A program made the position numbers and the translations under genes. DNA of 38,858 bases from Micromonospora qiuiae (GTDB lineage: Bacteria > Actinomycetota > Actinomycetes > Mycobacteriales > Micromonosporaceae). Below, piece after piece: positions 1 through 8,063 of this stretch. The stretch lies in assembly GCF_016863555.1 (NCBI RefSeq), contig NZ_BOPC01000075.1, positions 1 through 38,858 on the forward strand, given 5' to 3'. The notes below the pieces were generated by a model. The model searched no databases and was not told the origin of the DNA. It was given only the letters and a program-made list of their open reading frames with translations. Numbering within the stretch: position 1 is the first letter of the stretch; each line of letters starts with the position of its first letter.

Positions 1-108
1 AGCGGGGAGCGGGGAGCGGGGAGCGGGGAGCGGGGAGCGGGGAGCGGGGAGCGGGGAGCGGGGAGCGGGGTGAGGGGTGAGGGGTGAGGGGTGGGGGGTG
101 GGGGCGGG
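1..108. repeat. G-rich heptad tandem repeat
   Basis: Ten exact copies of AGCGGGG fill positions 1-70 and begin at the window edge, so the array may continue to the left. Three copies of TGAGGGG follow (71-91), then a G-rich tail to about 108. Every unit has a run of four G, so the plus strand could form stacked G-quadruplexes. It lies just upstream of the Rieske gene, but no regulatory role can be shown. Confidence 0.95.
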
Positions 109-166
109 TTGGTGATTTGTCCCGGGCGACCGGTTTGCGACCGCGATCGGCGGGAAGTCGGTAACC

Positions 167-1018
167 GTGCGAGCTTTGTTGACGAGAATCGAGCAGGCTT
201 CGGGCCTGGACCGCTTCGGCGACCGGTTGCAGAGCGTGGTGCAGGGCGTCCTCCGCCCGCAGCGGATCCGCGACCTGCTGCACGGAGTCTGGCTCGGGCA
301 CCCGCTGCACCCGGCGATGGTGCAGGTACCGGTCGGCTCCTGGATCAGCGCGGCCATGCTGGACCTGATGCCCGGCCAGCGACGGGCAGCCACCACACTC
401 ACCGCCGTCGGCACCCTGAGCGCGTTGCCGGCGGCCGTCGCCGGGCTCAACGACTGGGCTGCGCTGGCCCGGGACCAACGCCGGATCGGGTTGGTGCACG
501 CCGCGTCGAACACCGTGGCGCTGGCGCTGTACGGGGGCTCGCTGGCCGCGCGGTTCACCGGCCGGCACAACCTCGGTCGTACGCTCGGCTGGCTCGGACT
601 GAGCTCCGCCAGCGCGGGCGCGTACATCGGCGGCCACCTGGCGTACAAGCAGGGCGCCCAGGTGAACGTGAGCGTCGCCGACCTGCACCTGATCAGCGAC
701 GGCTGGCACTCCGTCGCCGAGTTGACCGAGCTACCGCAGCGGGAACTGGTCACCCGCAAGGTGGACGACGTGTCGGTGATCGTCTACCGGCACGGCGACG
801 AGGTCACCGTCATGCTGGAGCGTTGCCCGCACCAGAGCGGCCCGCTGGGCGAGGGCGAGGTACGCGAGATCGACGGGCACACCTGCGTGGTGTGTCCCTG
901 GCACGGCAGCACGTTCCGCCTCAACGGTGGCGAGGTGGTGCACGGGCCGTCCCCGAACGATCAGCAGATCCTGCCCACGCGGGTCGTCAAGGGCGTGCTG
1001 GAGGCCCGCCTCCCCTGA
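167..1018 (+). CDS. DUF2231-type membrane protein with C-terminal Rieske [2Fe-2S] domain
   Basis: A 283-residue protein. Residues about 35-165 are a hydrophobic region resembling DUF2231 membrane domains (GHPLHPA near residue 44, then several apolar helices). Residues about 185-280 form a Rieske ferredoxin-like domain. The cluster ligands are visible as C220-P-H222 and C243-P-W-H246, in a C-x-H...C-x2-H arrangement. It is probably a membrane-tethered electron-transfer protein; its partner is not evident here. The GTG start at 167 has a weak GGGAAG about nine bases upstream. It converges on the LysM gene with only 24 bp between the ends. The family is clear, the physiological role is not. Confidence 0.88.
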   Translation: MRALLTRIEQASGLDRFGDRLQSVVQGVLRPQRIRDLLHGVWLGHPLHPAMVQVPVGSWISAAMLDLMPGQRRAATTLTAVGTLSALPAAVAGLNDWAALARDQRRIGLVHAASNTVALALYGGSLAARFTGRHNLGRTLGWLGLSSASAGAYIGGHLAYKQGAQVNVSVADLHLISDGWHSVAELTELPQRELVTRKVDDVSVIVYRHGDEVTVMLERCPHQSGPLGEGEVREIDGHTCVVCPWHGSTFRLNGGEVVHGPSPNDQQILPTRVVKGVLEARLP

Positions 1019-1042
1019 ACGCGCGCCAGCGATCCGGGTCGA

Positions 1043-2392
1043 TCAGTCCCTGCGGTGGCGGCCGGCCGGTAGGCCCGATGGCGGCCTGATCGGTACCCGC
1101 TGTCCTCCGGTGGCACGCGCCACCGCCGCCCGGCGGCGCATGCCCAGCACAGCACCGATCTGCGCGCCGACGATGCTGGCCACGGCGAGTACTGCGGAGA
1201 CCGCAAGGGGTCGATTCACCCGGTCGGGTTCGCTGGCGCTGGCCGCGCCCACCGTGAGTACCGGTGGGTGGCCGCCCGACACGTCGTGGCGCGGCGGTGC
1301 GTGTTCCCCGCCCGTCGGTGCCGGTGCCACGGGGGTCAGCTTGCCAGTGCCGTCGGGGTGCTGTGTCGCGCCGTCGGGGTGCTGTGTCGCGCCGTCGGGC
1401 TGCGCCGTGCCGTCTGGCGAGGGAACGTGCTGCCTGCCCTCGGTCCGCTCCGGTGCGGCCGAGCCGGGGGACGGAGATGCCGCCCGGGTGACCAGGCGGC
1501 CGGTGGCGTGCGGCCGGGAACCCTGGTCCGCCGCCTCACTCGGCAGCTTGATCAGTTGGCCGGGACGGATCCGGTCCGGATCACGGAGCCGGTTGAGGGC
1601 GGCCAACTCCCGATAGTCCTCGAAGTCGTCGAGGTATCGCTCGGCGACCTTGCCCAGGTAGTCACCCTTGGCCACCCGGTAGACCGCCGCGCCGGCCGTC
1701 GTCGAGCCGTCGTCTCGGGCCGCCGTCGCGGGACCGGCCGCGGTGGAGGCGGCGATCCCGGGTACCGCCGTCGTCGTCACCGGTGGCGCGGCGGCGGCGA
1801 AATCGACGGCGGAGGCCGGTGCGGCGGCGAAATCGACGGCGGAGGCCGGTGCGGCGACGGAATCGGCGGCGGAGGTCGGTGCGGTGGCGGAGGCGAAAGT
1901 GGCGGCGGAGGTCGGTGCGGAGACCGGGGCGGTGGCGGAGGCGGGAGCGGCGGCGTAGGCCGGGGTGGCGTACGTGCCGGCGGTGTACGCCGTGGTGGCG
2001 GCGGTGGCGGCCGGGCTGGCCACCAGGATCAGTGCGACCGACCCGACCAGCGCTGCCGCTGCCCGCTGCTGCCGGCTCATCCCCGGCAGCCGGGGCGCCG
2101 GCCGGCGCAGCGCCTGCGCGCCCACCTCGACGAGCACGGAGAGGGCGAACGTGGCCCAACCGAACCACCCGGCCAGCGCCAGCGCCCGCAGGAAGAGTTG
2201 CCCGTCGTCGCGGCTGGTCAGCACGGTGCCGATCTCCGCCAGCGTGGGCACGTGGTCGGGCAGTGGATTGCCGGCGAGGGCCAGCAGCGCGATGGGCCCA
2301 CCAGCCAGCAGGCCGACGAGCACGATGAGTGCCCCGAAGCCGGTCAGCACTCGACCGGCCCGCCGTGCGGCGGTTCCACCCGATGCGGCCAT
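1043..2392 (-). CDS. LysM-domain membrane protein ending the Tad operon
   Basis: A 449-residue protein with apolar segments near residues 17-40, 69-90 and 113-131, an Ala/Pro/Ser-rich low-complexity linker, one LysM domain (about 237-284, beginning VYRVAKGDYLGKVAERY), another Pro/Gly/His-rich linker and a last membrane segment near 396-418. LysM domains bind peptidoglycan, so it may anchor or regulate the pilus machine at the wall; that is inference. In actinomycetes, LysM proteins in this position often carry a BTAD regulatory domain, which is missing here. ATG 2392 is preferred over GTG 2398 because GGAAGG lies five bases upstream of it. It follows the TadG-like gene by 15 bp. Confidence 0.8.
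   Translation of the reverse strand: MAASGGTAARRAGRVLTGFGALIVLVGLLAGGPIALLALAGNPLPDHVPTLAEIGTVLTSRDDGQLFLRALALAGWFGWATFALSVLVEVGAQALRRPAPRLPGMSRQQRAAAALVGSVALILVASPAATAATTAYTAGTYATPAYAAAPASATAPVSAPTSAATFASATAPTSAADSVAAPASAVDFAAAPASAVDFAAAAPPVTTTAVPGIAASTAAGPATAARDDGSTTAGAAVYRVAKGDYLGKVAERYLDDFEDYRELAALNRLRDPDRIRPGQLIKLPSEAADQGSRPHATGRLVTRAASPSPGSAAPERTEGRQHVPSPDGTAQPDGATQHPDGATQHPDGTGKLTPVAPAPTGGEHAPPRHDVSGGHPPVLTVGAASASEPDRVNRPLAVSAVLAVASIVGAQIGAVLGMRRRAAVARATGGQRVPIRPPSGLPAGRHRRD
1349..1399. repeat. 21-bp in-frame tandem repeat inside the LysM gene
   Basis: Two exact 21-bp units (1349-1369 and 1370-1390) and the first bases of a third encode the peptide repeat PDGATQH in the C-terminal linker of the LysM protein. 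The length is a multiple of three, so changes in copy number would keep the frame. Confidence 0.9.
1791..1880. repeat. 30-bp in-frame tandem repeat inside the LysM gene
   Basis: Two identical 30-bp units (1791-1820 and 1821-1850) and a diverged third (1851-1880) encode repeated ASAVDFAAAP-type decapeptides in the first linker of the LysM protein. It looks like a recently expanded low-complexity spacer. Confidence 0.93.
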
Positions 2393-2407
2393 GGCCACCT
2401 TCCTTCC

Positions 2408-2833
2408 CTAGGGTGCCCCGGTCAGCGCCCGCGCGGTCGCCTCGCCGGAGACGGTGACGGTGTTGGAGAAGCCGAAGAGGCCGAGCACGGCCCGGCGGTA
2501 GGTGATGGTGACGCGTACCTGGATCAGGGTCTCGCCGTCGACCACCGGGAAGTTGACGCGGTGACCGCTGGCCCCGGCGGCGGAGAGGTAGCGCGCCACA
2601 GCCTGCCGGGCCTGCCGCTGGTCGATCCGCTTGGGCCCGCCCTCGATCGCGGTGGCCCGGTCGATGGCCTGGCCCCCCGTGCGGGCCGCCTCGGCGGCCA
2701 GGTTCTCGGCGCGTTGCAGCGTACGGAGCTGACCTGCGCCGTCGAACGCCATGCCGATGATGGCGAGCACTCCGAACAGGGCGACGGCGAGGAAGACGCT
2801 TACCCGACCGGCATCGCCACGACCTGCGCTCAT
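2408..2833 (-). CDS. TadG-like pilus assembly protein
   Basis: A 141-residue protein with a short N-terminus, a Gly-Arg junction (DAGRVSVFLAVALFG) and one membrane helix at about residues 9-28, followed by a helical extracytoplasmic domain. This is the usual form of the actinomycete TadG-like (Tad_N) minor subunit. It has Phe rather than Glu at position +5 after the candidate Gly, so cleavage by the prepilin peptidase is uncertain. Its start overlaps the stop of the upstream TadE-like gene by an ATGA tetranucleotide, implying translational coupling. Confidence 0.8.
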   Translation of the reverse strand: MSAGRGDAGRVSVFLAVALFGVLAIIGMAFDGAGQLRTLQRAENLAAEAARTGGQAIDRATAIEGGPKRIDQRQARQAVARYLSAAGASGHRVNFPVVDGETLIQVRVTITYRRAVLGLFGFSNTVTVSGEATARALTGAP

Positions 2834-3300
2834 CCCCGGCTCCGGTAGCGGTCCAGTGGCGAGGTGAATGCCACGGTGATCCGGTTGCCCGCCGGCATGC
2901 TCTTCAGGGCGGGCAGCTTGATGTCCTGGTAGGACACTGTGCAGGCGATCTCGACGGTGACCGAGGCGTCCTGCCCGACCTGGCTGCGGAACGCCGCGTC
3001 GAAGCTGGTGGACCGGCCGTCGACCGTGCCTCGGAAGGTCACCCGTGGGGCGTCGGCGCAGGACACTTTTCGCCAGTCGAGCTGCCGGCGGGCGGCGTCC
3101 CGCGCCTCTCGGCGGGCGGTGGTGGCGTCCCGGGAGATCGACGCCGCTCGGGCCGCGTCGTGCGCGGCGGCCTCGAGCGCCTCGCTGGCCACGGCGGTAC
3201 GTCCGGCGACGCCGGCCAGCACCATCAGCGCCACGAAGGCGGGCGCCAGGACGGCGACCTCGATCGAGACCGAGCCCCGGCTCACGGCGCTGGGCTCCAT
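2830..3300 (-). CDS. TadE-like pseudopilin (second copy)
   Basis: A 156-residue protein with a prepilin-like N-terminus: RGSVSIEVAVLAPAF, in which Gly precedes an apolar helix with Glu at +5. This is the standard TadE/TadF signature for cleavage by the operon's A24 peptidase. The frame is open further upstream, but the residues there are Arg-rich shadow sequence and overlap the first TadE gene, so ATG 3300 was chosen. The mature part has two cysteines (in the KVSCADAP and EIACTVSY contexts) that could form a disulphide. It overlaps the previous gene by 19 bp and the next by 4 bp. Confidence 0.82.
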   Translation of the reverse strand: MEPSAVSRGSVSIEVAVLAPAFVALMVLAGVAGRTAVASEALEAAAHDAARAASISRDATTARREARDAARRQLDWRKVSCADAPRVTFRGTVDGRSTSFDAAFRSQVGQDASVTVEIACTVSYQDIKLPALKSMPAGNRITVAFTSPLDRYRSRG

Positions 3301-3743
3301 CGCTCCACCGTCCCGTGTGCGCTCTGCCGCACAGCGAACTCGACCCCGGGTACGACCGACAGGGACCGGCCGGTGACGGTGCAGGTCACGTCGGTGTCGG
3401 TGGTGACGCAGCTCGGCCCCGGCTTGTCCCAGTCGACCAGCCAGTCGCCGGCCTGGCGGAGAAACTTGGTGGCCCGCTCCGCACCGGCACCCGCCGGGGC
3501 CTCGTGGAGTCGCTGCGCATTGACGGCGCTCTGCGCGGCGTTGAGCGCGGTCGAGCGGGCCACGAAAACCGCGGCGACCTGGATCGAGGCGAACAACATC
3601 AGCAGGATCGCCGGCAGCGCCACCGCCAACTCCACCGGGTTGCCGCCGCGATCCGGAGACCCGTCGGGAAATCTCGCGGGCGGCCGACGGTGCCGGACGG
3701 CCACGGCCATCCAGCACCAGCCGGTGGGGAGGGCAGCACGCAT
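3282..3743 (-). CDS. TadE-like pseudopilin (first copy)
   Basis: A 153-residue protein. After a basic leader of about 34 residues comes RGGNPVELAVALPAILLM, a Gly-Gly junction, Glu at +4/+5 and an apolar helix, as in TadE-family minor pilins. Two cysteines lie close together in the mature domain (GPSC...DVTC). The long leader may be cytoplasmic or the true start may be further in; ATG 3743 is three bases after the pilin-like gene's stop and has no clear ribosome site of its own, so translational coupling is likely. Confidence 0.8.
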   Translation of the reverse strand: MRAALPTGWCWMAVAVRHRRPPARFPDGSPDRGGNPVELAVALPAILLMLFASIQVAAVFVARSTALNAAQSAVNAQRLHEAPAGAGAERATKFLRQAGDWLVDWDKPGPSCVTTDTDVTCTVTGRSLSVVPGVEFAVRQSAHGTVERWSPAP

Positions 3744-3746
3744 GGG

Positions 3747-3944
3747 TCACTTCGGGTCTTGATGCTTCGGGATGTTGTCCATCCAGTCGTTGGCGGCGCC
3801 GAGGGCGGCGGCGGTCACCGCCATCGCCACGGCCACCAGGCCGAAGATGATCACAGCGGTGGGTACCGGGCTGTCGCCACGATCGCCGCGTAGCTCGGCC
3901 AGTCGCGCGCGGAGCGCGACGTGCAGATAGGTGAAGGCGGACAC
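3747..3944 (-). CDS. small pilin-like membrane protein of the Tad locus
   Basis: A 65-residue protein with a polar N-terminus (about 1-25), one apolar helix (about 29-50) and a short polar tail. Its position between tadC and the tadE genes and its size are those of an Flp major pilin. The helix is preceded by RGDSPVPTAVIIFG; the usual Flp Glu-Tyr pair at +5/+6 is replaced by Pro-Thr. The GTG start at 3944 has a strong AAAGGAG about eight bases upstream, the best ribosome site in the 3' half of the operon, which fits a highly expressed subunit. Pilin function is inferred from context. Confidence 0.68.
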   Translation of the reverse strand: MSAFTYLHVALRARLAELRGDRGDSPVPTAVIIFGLVAVAMAVTAAALGAANDWMDNIPKHQDPK

Positions 3945-3981
3945 TGCTTGCTCCTTTGCTCGGGAGGGGAGGAGAGGGAGG

Positions 3982-4842
3982 TCAGAGGCGGGCCAGGAAC
4001 GGGTAGATGGCGAAGCCGAGCAGGACGAAGACCAGCAGCGCGCCGGGGATGTCGAGCCGGCTGGTCACCCCCTCGGCCCGGGCCAGGTTGTCGGTGCGGA
4101 TCTGGTCGCGCAGCGAGTCGGCCCGGCTGCGCAGCGTCTCGTGCACCTGCGCACCCTCCTTGCCGGAGGAGCGCATGATCGCGCCCACGTCGCCCAGTTC
4201 CGGGATGCCGATCTGGTCGGCGAGGTCGCGCAACTCGTCCCAGGGTGAGTGCATCTGCATCTGGGCGATGCGCAGCGCCTCGGAGATCCGGTCGAAGACC
4301 CAGCCCTCGCAGATCGCCGCCGCCCGCTCCAGCGACTGCACCGGACCGTGCGCGGCGGACAGTTGCAGCGCCACCAGATCCAGGTAGGTGCAGACCGCCT
4401 GGCGGAACTCGTCCCGGGCGACCTCGGCGCGGACGATCACCGACCGGTGCGCGATCAGCGCGCAGAGCAAAGCCAGGCCGAGACCGCCCACCACCGGCAC
4501 GGCCACCGGCAGCGCGACGCCGACGGTGAACAGCGTGGCGCTGACCAGGGCCGGTCCGGCCAGCCCGATCAGGCCCGACAGCAGCAGGGACAATGCGTAC
4601 TGCTCGGGGGTGCGGCCGAGCAGGGCCAGTTCCCGGTGCGGCGGGCGCAGCCAGCGGGCCAGCCCGGTGAGCCACTCCAGCCGTCGGTCGGCCGGGTCGA
4701 GCCGGGCACCCGCCGGCTGGTGCAGCCGGCGCAACGCCGGGCCGAGGGCGGGGGTCGCCGGCACCAGTTCGCGGACCACCAGGAAGACGCCCAACCCGAT
4801 CAGGGCGCCGCCGGTGACGGCGACGGTCAGCAGCCAGTTCAC
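3982..4842 (-). CDS. tadC: TadC-like type II secretion F-domain protein
   Basis: A 286-residue inner-membrane platform protein. Membrane segments are visible near residues 5-25, 83-105 and 107-130 and at the C-terminus (about 265-284), with a cytoplasmic helical T2SSF domain of about 110 residues between them. TadB/TadC pairs form the platform that passes energy from the TadA ATPase to pilus assembly. The GTG start overlaps the stop of the TadB gene (GTGA). The gap of about 37 bp to the pilin-like gene is one of the largest in the operon. Confidence 0.85.
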   Translation of the reverse strand: MNWLLTVAVTGGALIGLGVFLVVRELVPATPALGPALRRLHQPAGARLDPADRRLEWLTGLARWLRPPHRELALLGRTPEQYALSLLLSGLIGLAGPALVSATLFTVGVALPVAVPVVGGLGLALLCALIAHRSVIVRAEVARDEFRQAVCTYLDLVALQLSAAHGPVQSLERAAAICEGWVFDRISEALRIAQMQMHSPWDELRDLADQIGIPELGDVGAIMRSSGKEGAQVHETLRSRADSLRDQIRTDNLARAEGVTSRLDIPGALLVFVLLGFAIYPFLARL

Positions 4843-5738
4843 GCCACCACCTCCGCCGGATCGGGGGCCGGCAGGAAGCGGGCCGGTCGAGGTGGCTGGC
4901 TCATCGAACGCACCCAGGCCAGCAGGCCCACGAAGGCGGCGCCGAGCACCGCCATCACCACCTGACCGAACGGAGTGCCGTACGGCCGGACGTACTCGGT
5001 GTTCAGCAGCCCGTACGCGATGGTGGCCAGGGTCATCACGGTCAGGAAGCGGACCGCGAAGCGCGGCTGGGTGCGTTTGGCCTCGACCTCTCGGCGGGTG
5101 GCCACCTCGGCCGAGGCCGCCGAGGCGATCGAGCCGAGCACGTCACCGAGCCGGTCGCCCCGATCGGTCAGGTGCAGGATGAGTGCCGCGACCACCTGGT
5201 CACAGACCGGGTCGCCGATCTCGTCGGCGAAGGCCAGCAGGGCGGCGCGGGCCAGCCAGCCGGCCTGGAGCCGGGCGGCGAGCAGGCGTACCTCCTCCTG
5301 GATCTCCTCTGGGGCGGTGGGTACCGTGCCGATGATCGCCTGTTGGAGCCCCTGGCCGGTGGCGGAGACGTCCTTGAGCCGGCGGGTCCACTCGCCGACC
5401 GCCTCGATCCGGGCGATGGCACGCTGCTCGGCCCGGCCCACGGAGAACAGCCACGGCGTGCCGGGCACCGCCACCGCGACCAGCAGGCCGACCACCGGCA
5501 GGCCGGTCAGGAGAAAGGCCAGCGCGCCGGCGACCAGCGCACCGACCAGCAACGCCTGGTGCGTCCGCCGCTCGCGTAGCGTGCCCGAGCCGCGCCATGC
5601 CCGGGCGATTCCCGGTCCCGCGCCGGGGGCCCGACCGGGCGGGTTCCGGGTGCCGACGAGGGCGACGACCGCCAGCACCAGTCCGGCCACGCAGGCCGCA
5701 CCGGAAACCATCGCGATCAGTTCGATGTTGTCGCGCAC
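4839..5738 (-). CDS. tadB: TadB-like type II secretion F-domain protein
   Basis: A 299-residue membrane protein: an N-terminal helix (about 7-28), a pair of helices near 64-92, a cytoplasmic helical T2SSF domain (about 100-235) containing VVAALILHLTDRGDRLGDVL, and two C-terminal helices (about 235-280). It is the partner of the downstream TadC in the Tad platform. The GTG start lies one base after the end of the tadA gene, and its stop overlaps tadC. Family assignment rests on topology, neighbouring genes and the paired layout. Confidence 0.84.
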   Translation of the reverse strand: MRDNIELIAMVSGAACVAGLVLAVVALVGTRNPPGRAPGAGPGIARAWRGSGTLRERRTHQALLVGALVAGALAFLLTGLPVVGLLVAVAVPGTPWLFSVGRAEQRAIARIEAVGEWTRRLKDVSATGQGLQQAIIGTVPTAPEEIQEEVRLLAARLQAGWLARAALLAFADEIGDPVCDQVVAALILHLTDRGDRLGDVLGSIASAASAEVATRREVEAKRTQPRFAVRFLTVMTLATIAYGLLNTEYVRPYGTPFGQVVMAVLGAAFVGLLAWVRSMSQPPRPARFLPAPDPAEVVA

Positions 5739-5741
5739 GGC

Positions 5742-7271
5742 TCACCGCCAACCGAGTCGCGTCTGCTTGGGGCGGCGCCAGGCGCCCTGGCCGGCCTCGA
5801 TCCAGCGGCTCAGCAACCGCGCGTCGTAGCCCACCCGCAGCAACTGCTCCCGGACCCGCTCGGGCAGGTGTCGCGGCACCGCCCGACCGTCCGGCCCCGG
5901 CCCGAACACCTGCGTGGTGGCGATCCGACTGCCCTCGCTGACGCCAAGCACCTCCTCGACGTGCGAGACGTAGCGGTGCTTGCGCCCGCCGATGCCGGTC
6001 TCGTCCTCGACGGTGACGTAGACGATGAGGTCGAGCGCGTTGCCGGCCATCCGGCGGGCCTGGTCGACCGTCATCTCCCGGCCGTGCGCCAGAGCCAGCT
6101 CGATGATCCGTTCGCTCACCCCGCCCGGGCTACGCGCGTGGATCGTGCACATCGAGCCCCGGCTGGTGGTCATCGCCTGAAGCATCGGCACGATCTCCCG
6201 GGACCGCACCTCGCCCACGATGATCCGCAGTACGCCCATCCGCAGCGAGACCGGGATCAGGTCGGCGATGCTCACCTCGCCGGCCGGTCGGCCGTCCGGC
6301 CCGCGTTCGCCGTGCCCCTCCCGGGCCTCGAAGCTCATCACCGCCCGGTGCCGCTCGGTGCGGCGGGCCGGCAGCAGCTCGCGGCTCTCCTCCAACAGCA
6401 CGTACGGCTCGTCCGGTGGGATCTCGCTCATCAACGCCCGGATCACGGTGGTCTTACCGGCCCCGGCCAGCCCGGCGACCATGATGTTCAGCCCGGACCG
6501 CAGCGACGCGCGAAGGAAGTCGCGCAGCAACGGGTCGATCATCTCGTCCAGGTCGCCGCGGGAGCCGGCCAGGTCGTCCAGGGTCACGTCGAGGGTGTTG
6601 TGCTTCCGGATCACCGCGTACGGGCGGTGGCTGACCAGGAACACCGCCGCGAGCCGGCTGCCGTCAGGCAGTTGCAGGTCGAGGGTGGGCTTCGAGGTCG
6701 ACAGGGAACGTTCAGTCGCACCGGCCCGGCGGGCCGCCGCCTGGAGGATCTCCACCAGCTCGTCGTCGCTGTCGGCGATCGGTTCGGCCCACTCCACGCC
6801 GCCGCCGTGCCGGGTGACGCGTACCTGGTCGCAGCCGAGGATGTGCACCTCCTCGATGGTGTCGTCGACGAGCAGCGTCTGGAGCCGGCCGAGACCGGCC
6901 AACTCGGCGGTGACCTGGTCGAGCAGCAGCCGCTCCTCGCCGGCGGGCATCGGGGTGCCGGCGCGGCGTACCGAGTCGGCGTATTCGGCGACCAGTTCCA
7001 CCGCGAGCCGGGCCCGCTCGGTGTCCTCCTCGTCGACGCTGAACTCCCGGCCGCGCTGCCACCGGGTGAGCCGCTCGCTGAGTTCCCGCCGCAGCTCGCG
7101 GACCACCTGGAAGTCCGTCCGGGGGCGGGGTGGCGTCTCGGGCGACACCGGCACCACGGCTACCGGCACCGGGTGGTGCGGCCGGCCGTTGGCCGGCGGC
7201 AGCGGTGGGGCGATCGAGGTGACCCCGGGCGGTTGCCGGCGGGGATCCGACGAGACCGGTTCAAACCGCAT
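5742..7271 (-). CDS. tadA: TadA/CpaF-type pilus assembly ATPase
   Basis: A 509-residue cytoplasmic secretion ATPase. The Walker A loop is GLAGAGKT at residues 267-274. Downstream are the Asp-box-like VLLEESREL, the Walker B region VLRIIVGEVRSREI and the His box CTIHARSP, all typical of the VirB11/TadA/CpaF family. The N-terminal 50 residues are Pro-rich and disordered-looking. The protein should drive assembly of the Flp-type pilus through TadB and TadC. The start overlaps the end of the CpaE-like gene by 11 bp. All family signatures look intact. Confidence 0.95.
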   Translation of the reverse strand: MRFEPVSSDPRRQPPGVTSIAPPLPPANGRPHHPVPVAVVPVSPETPPRPRTDFQVVRELRRELSERLTRWQRGREFSVDEEDTERARLAVELVAEYADSVRRAGTPMPAGEERLLLDQVTAELAGLGRLQTLLVDDTIEEVHILGCDQVRVTRHGGGVEWAEPIADSDDELVEILQAAARRAGATERSLSTSKPTLDLQLPDGSRLAAVFLVSHRPYAVIRKHNTLDVTLDDLAGSRGDLDEMIDPLLRDFLRASLRSGLNIMVAGLAGAGKTTVIRALMSEIPPDEPYVLLEESRELLPARRTERHRAVMSFEAREGHGERGPDGRPAGEVSIADLIPVSLRMGVLRIIVGEVRSREIVPMLQAMTTSRGSMCTIHARSPGGVSERIIELALAHGREMTVDQARRMAGNALDLIVYVTVEDETGIGGRKHRYVSHVEEVLGVSEGSRIATTQVFGPGPDGRAVPRHLPERVREQLLRVGYDARLLSRWIEAGQGAWRRPKQTRLGWR

Positions 7272-8061
7272 CCGGCACCCCCTGGGAGACCGGCCGCGCC
7301 AGCCGCGCCCGCCGCCGCTCCAACAGGGCGCCGATCGGCGCCTCCAACCCGCGGGCCGCGCGCAGCAACGGCCGTCCGGTGCGCACGGTGCCGCCCAGGC
7401 TCAACACCTCGGCGGTACGCGGATCGTGCGGCAGCCGGGCGATCACCGGCAGCCCGAGCGCCTTGCTGATCTCGCCCTTGCCGTGGCCGCCGCCGACCAG
7501 TAGGAGCTGCAGCGTGCCCGGCTGCACCCGGTGCTCGGTGAAGTCCCGATAAATGGCGTGGATCGTGGCGCGGGCGCTGGACAGGTCGGGTAGCTGTGCC
7601 CGGGTCACCACCAGCACCACCGACGCGGCGCGCAGCATCGGCCACGGCGTACCGACCGCGTGCAACCGGCCGCAGTCGACCAGCACGTCGTACGGCGGGT
7701 CGCCCTGCTCGAGCCCGGTGAAGAAGTCGGCGAAGCGCTGCCAGAGCGGGACGACGCTGCCCGTCTGTGCGGGATCGACGACCCCGGGCAGCAGCAGGCG
7801 TTCGCGGTGTGGCGCGTCCAGGTCGACCAGCTGTGACCAGAACGCCGTCTCCAGGTTGCCGTCGCGCAGTTCGCCGACGGCCAGTTCGCCGATGCCGCGC
7901 CGTCCGTCGAGCGCACCGCCGAGATAGCCGGCGAGCACCGCGCCGCCGGCCGGGTCGCACTCGGCGAGGATCAGCCGCCGGCCCCAGCTCAACGTGCAGG
8001 CCAGCGCGGTGGTGGTGACCCCCGGCGAGCCCTTGGCCGAGACCAACGCGATGATCGCCAT
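7261..8061 (-). CDS. CpaE/TadZ-like ParA-fold protein with altered P-loop
   Basis: A 266-residue MinD/ParA-like protein, the usual localisation factor of Tad systems. The N-terminal loop reads SAKGSPGVTTTAL: the signature lysine of deviant Walker A motifs (K10) is kept, but the lysine expected before Thr-Thr is V15. It continues with AECDPAGG (switch-like) and VLVDCGRL (Walker B-like). Nucleotide binding or hydrolysis may therefore be weak or absent. It starts at ATG 8061, two bases after the CpaB-like gene. Tad proteins of this type set the site of pilus assembly; ATPase activity here is open. Confidence 0.82.
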   Translation of the reverse strand: MAIIALVSAKGSPGVTTTALACTLSWGRRLILAECDPAGGAVLAGYLGGALDGRRGIGELAVGELRDGNLETAFWSQLVDLDAPHRERLLLPGVVDPAQTGSVVPLWQRFADFFTGLEQGDPPYDVLVDCGRLHAVGTPWPMLRAASVVLVVTRAQLPDLSSARATIHAIYRDFTEHRVQPGTLQLLLVGGGHGKGEISKALGLPVIARLPHDPRTAEVLSLGGTVRTGRPLLRAARGLEAPIGALLERRRARLARPVSQGVPDAV

Positions 8062-8063
8062 GT

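Noticed and set aside
1349..1399. Possible CRISPR-like repeat array
   Set aside because: Units are directly adjacent without spacers and encode an in-frame peptide repeat.
1268..2848. 526-codon plus-strand frame opposite the LysM and TadG-like genes
   Set aside because: Gly/Arg-rich shadow of repeats in the LysM gene, with no start signal or motif.
5868..7469. Long plus-strand frames opposite the TadA gene
   Set aside because: The minus strand has intact Walker A, Walker B and His-box motifs; the plus frames have none.
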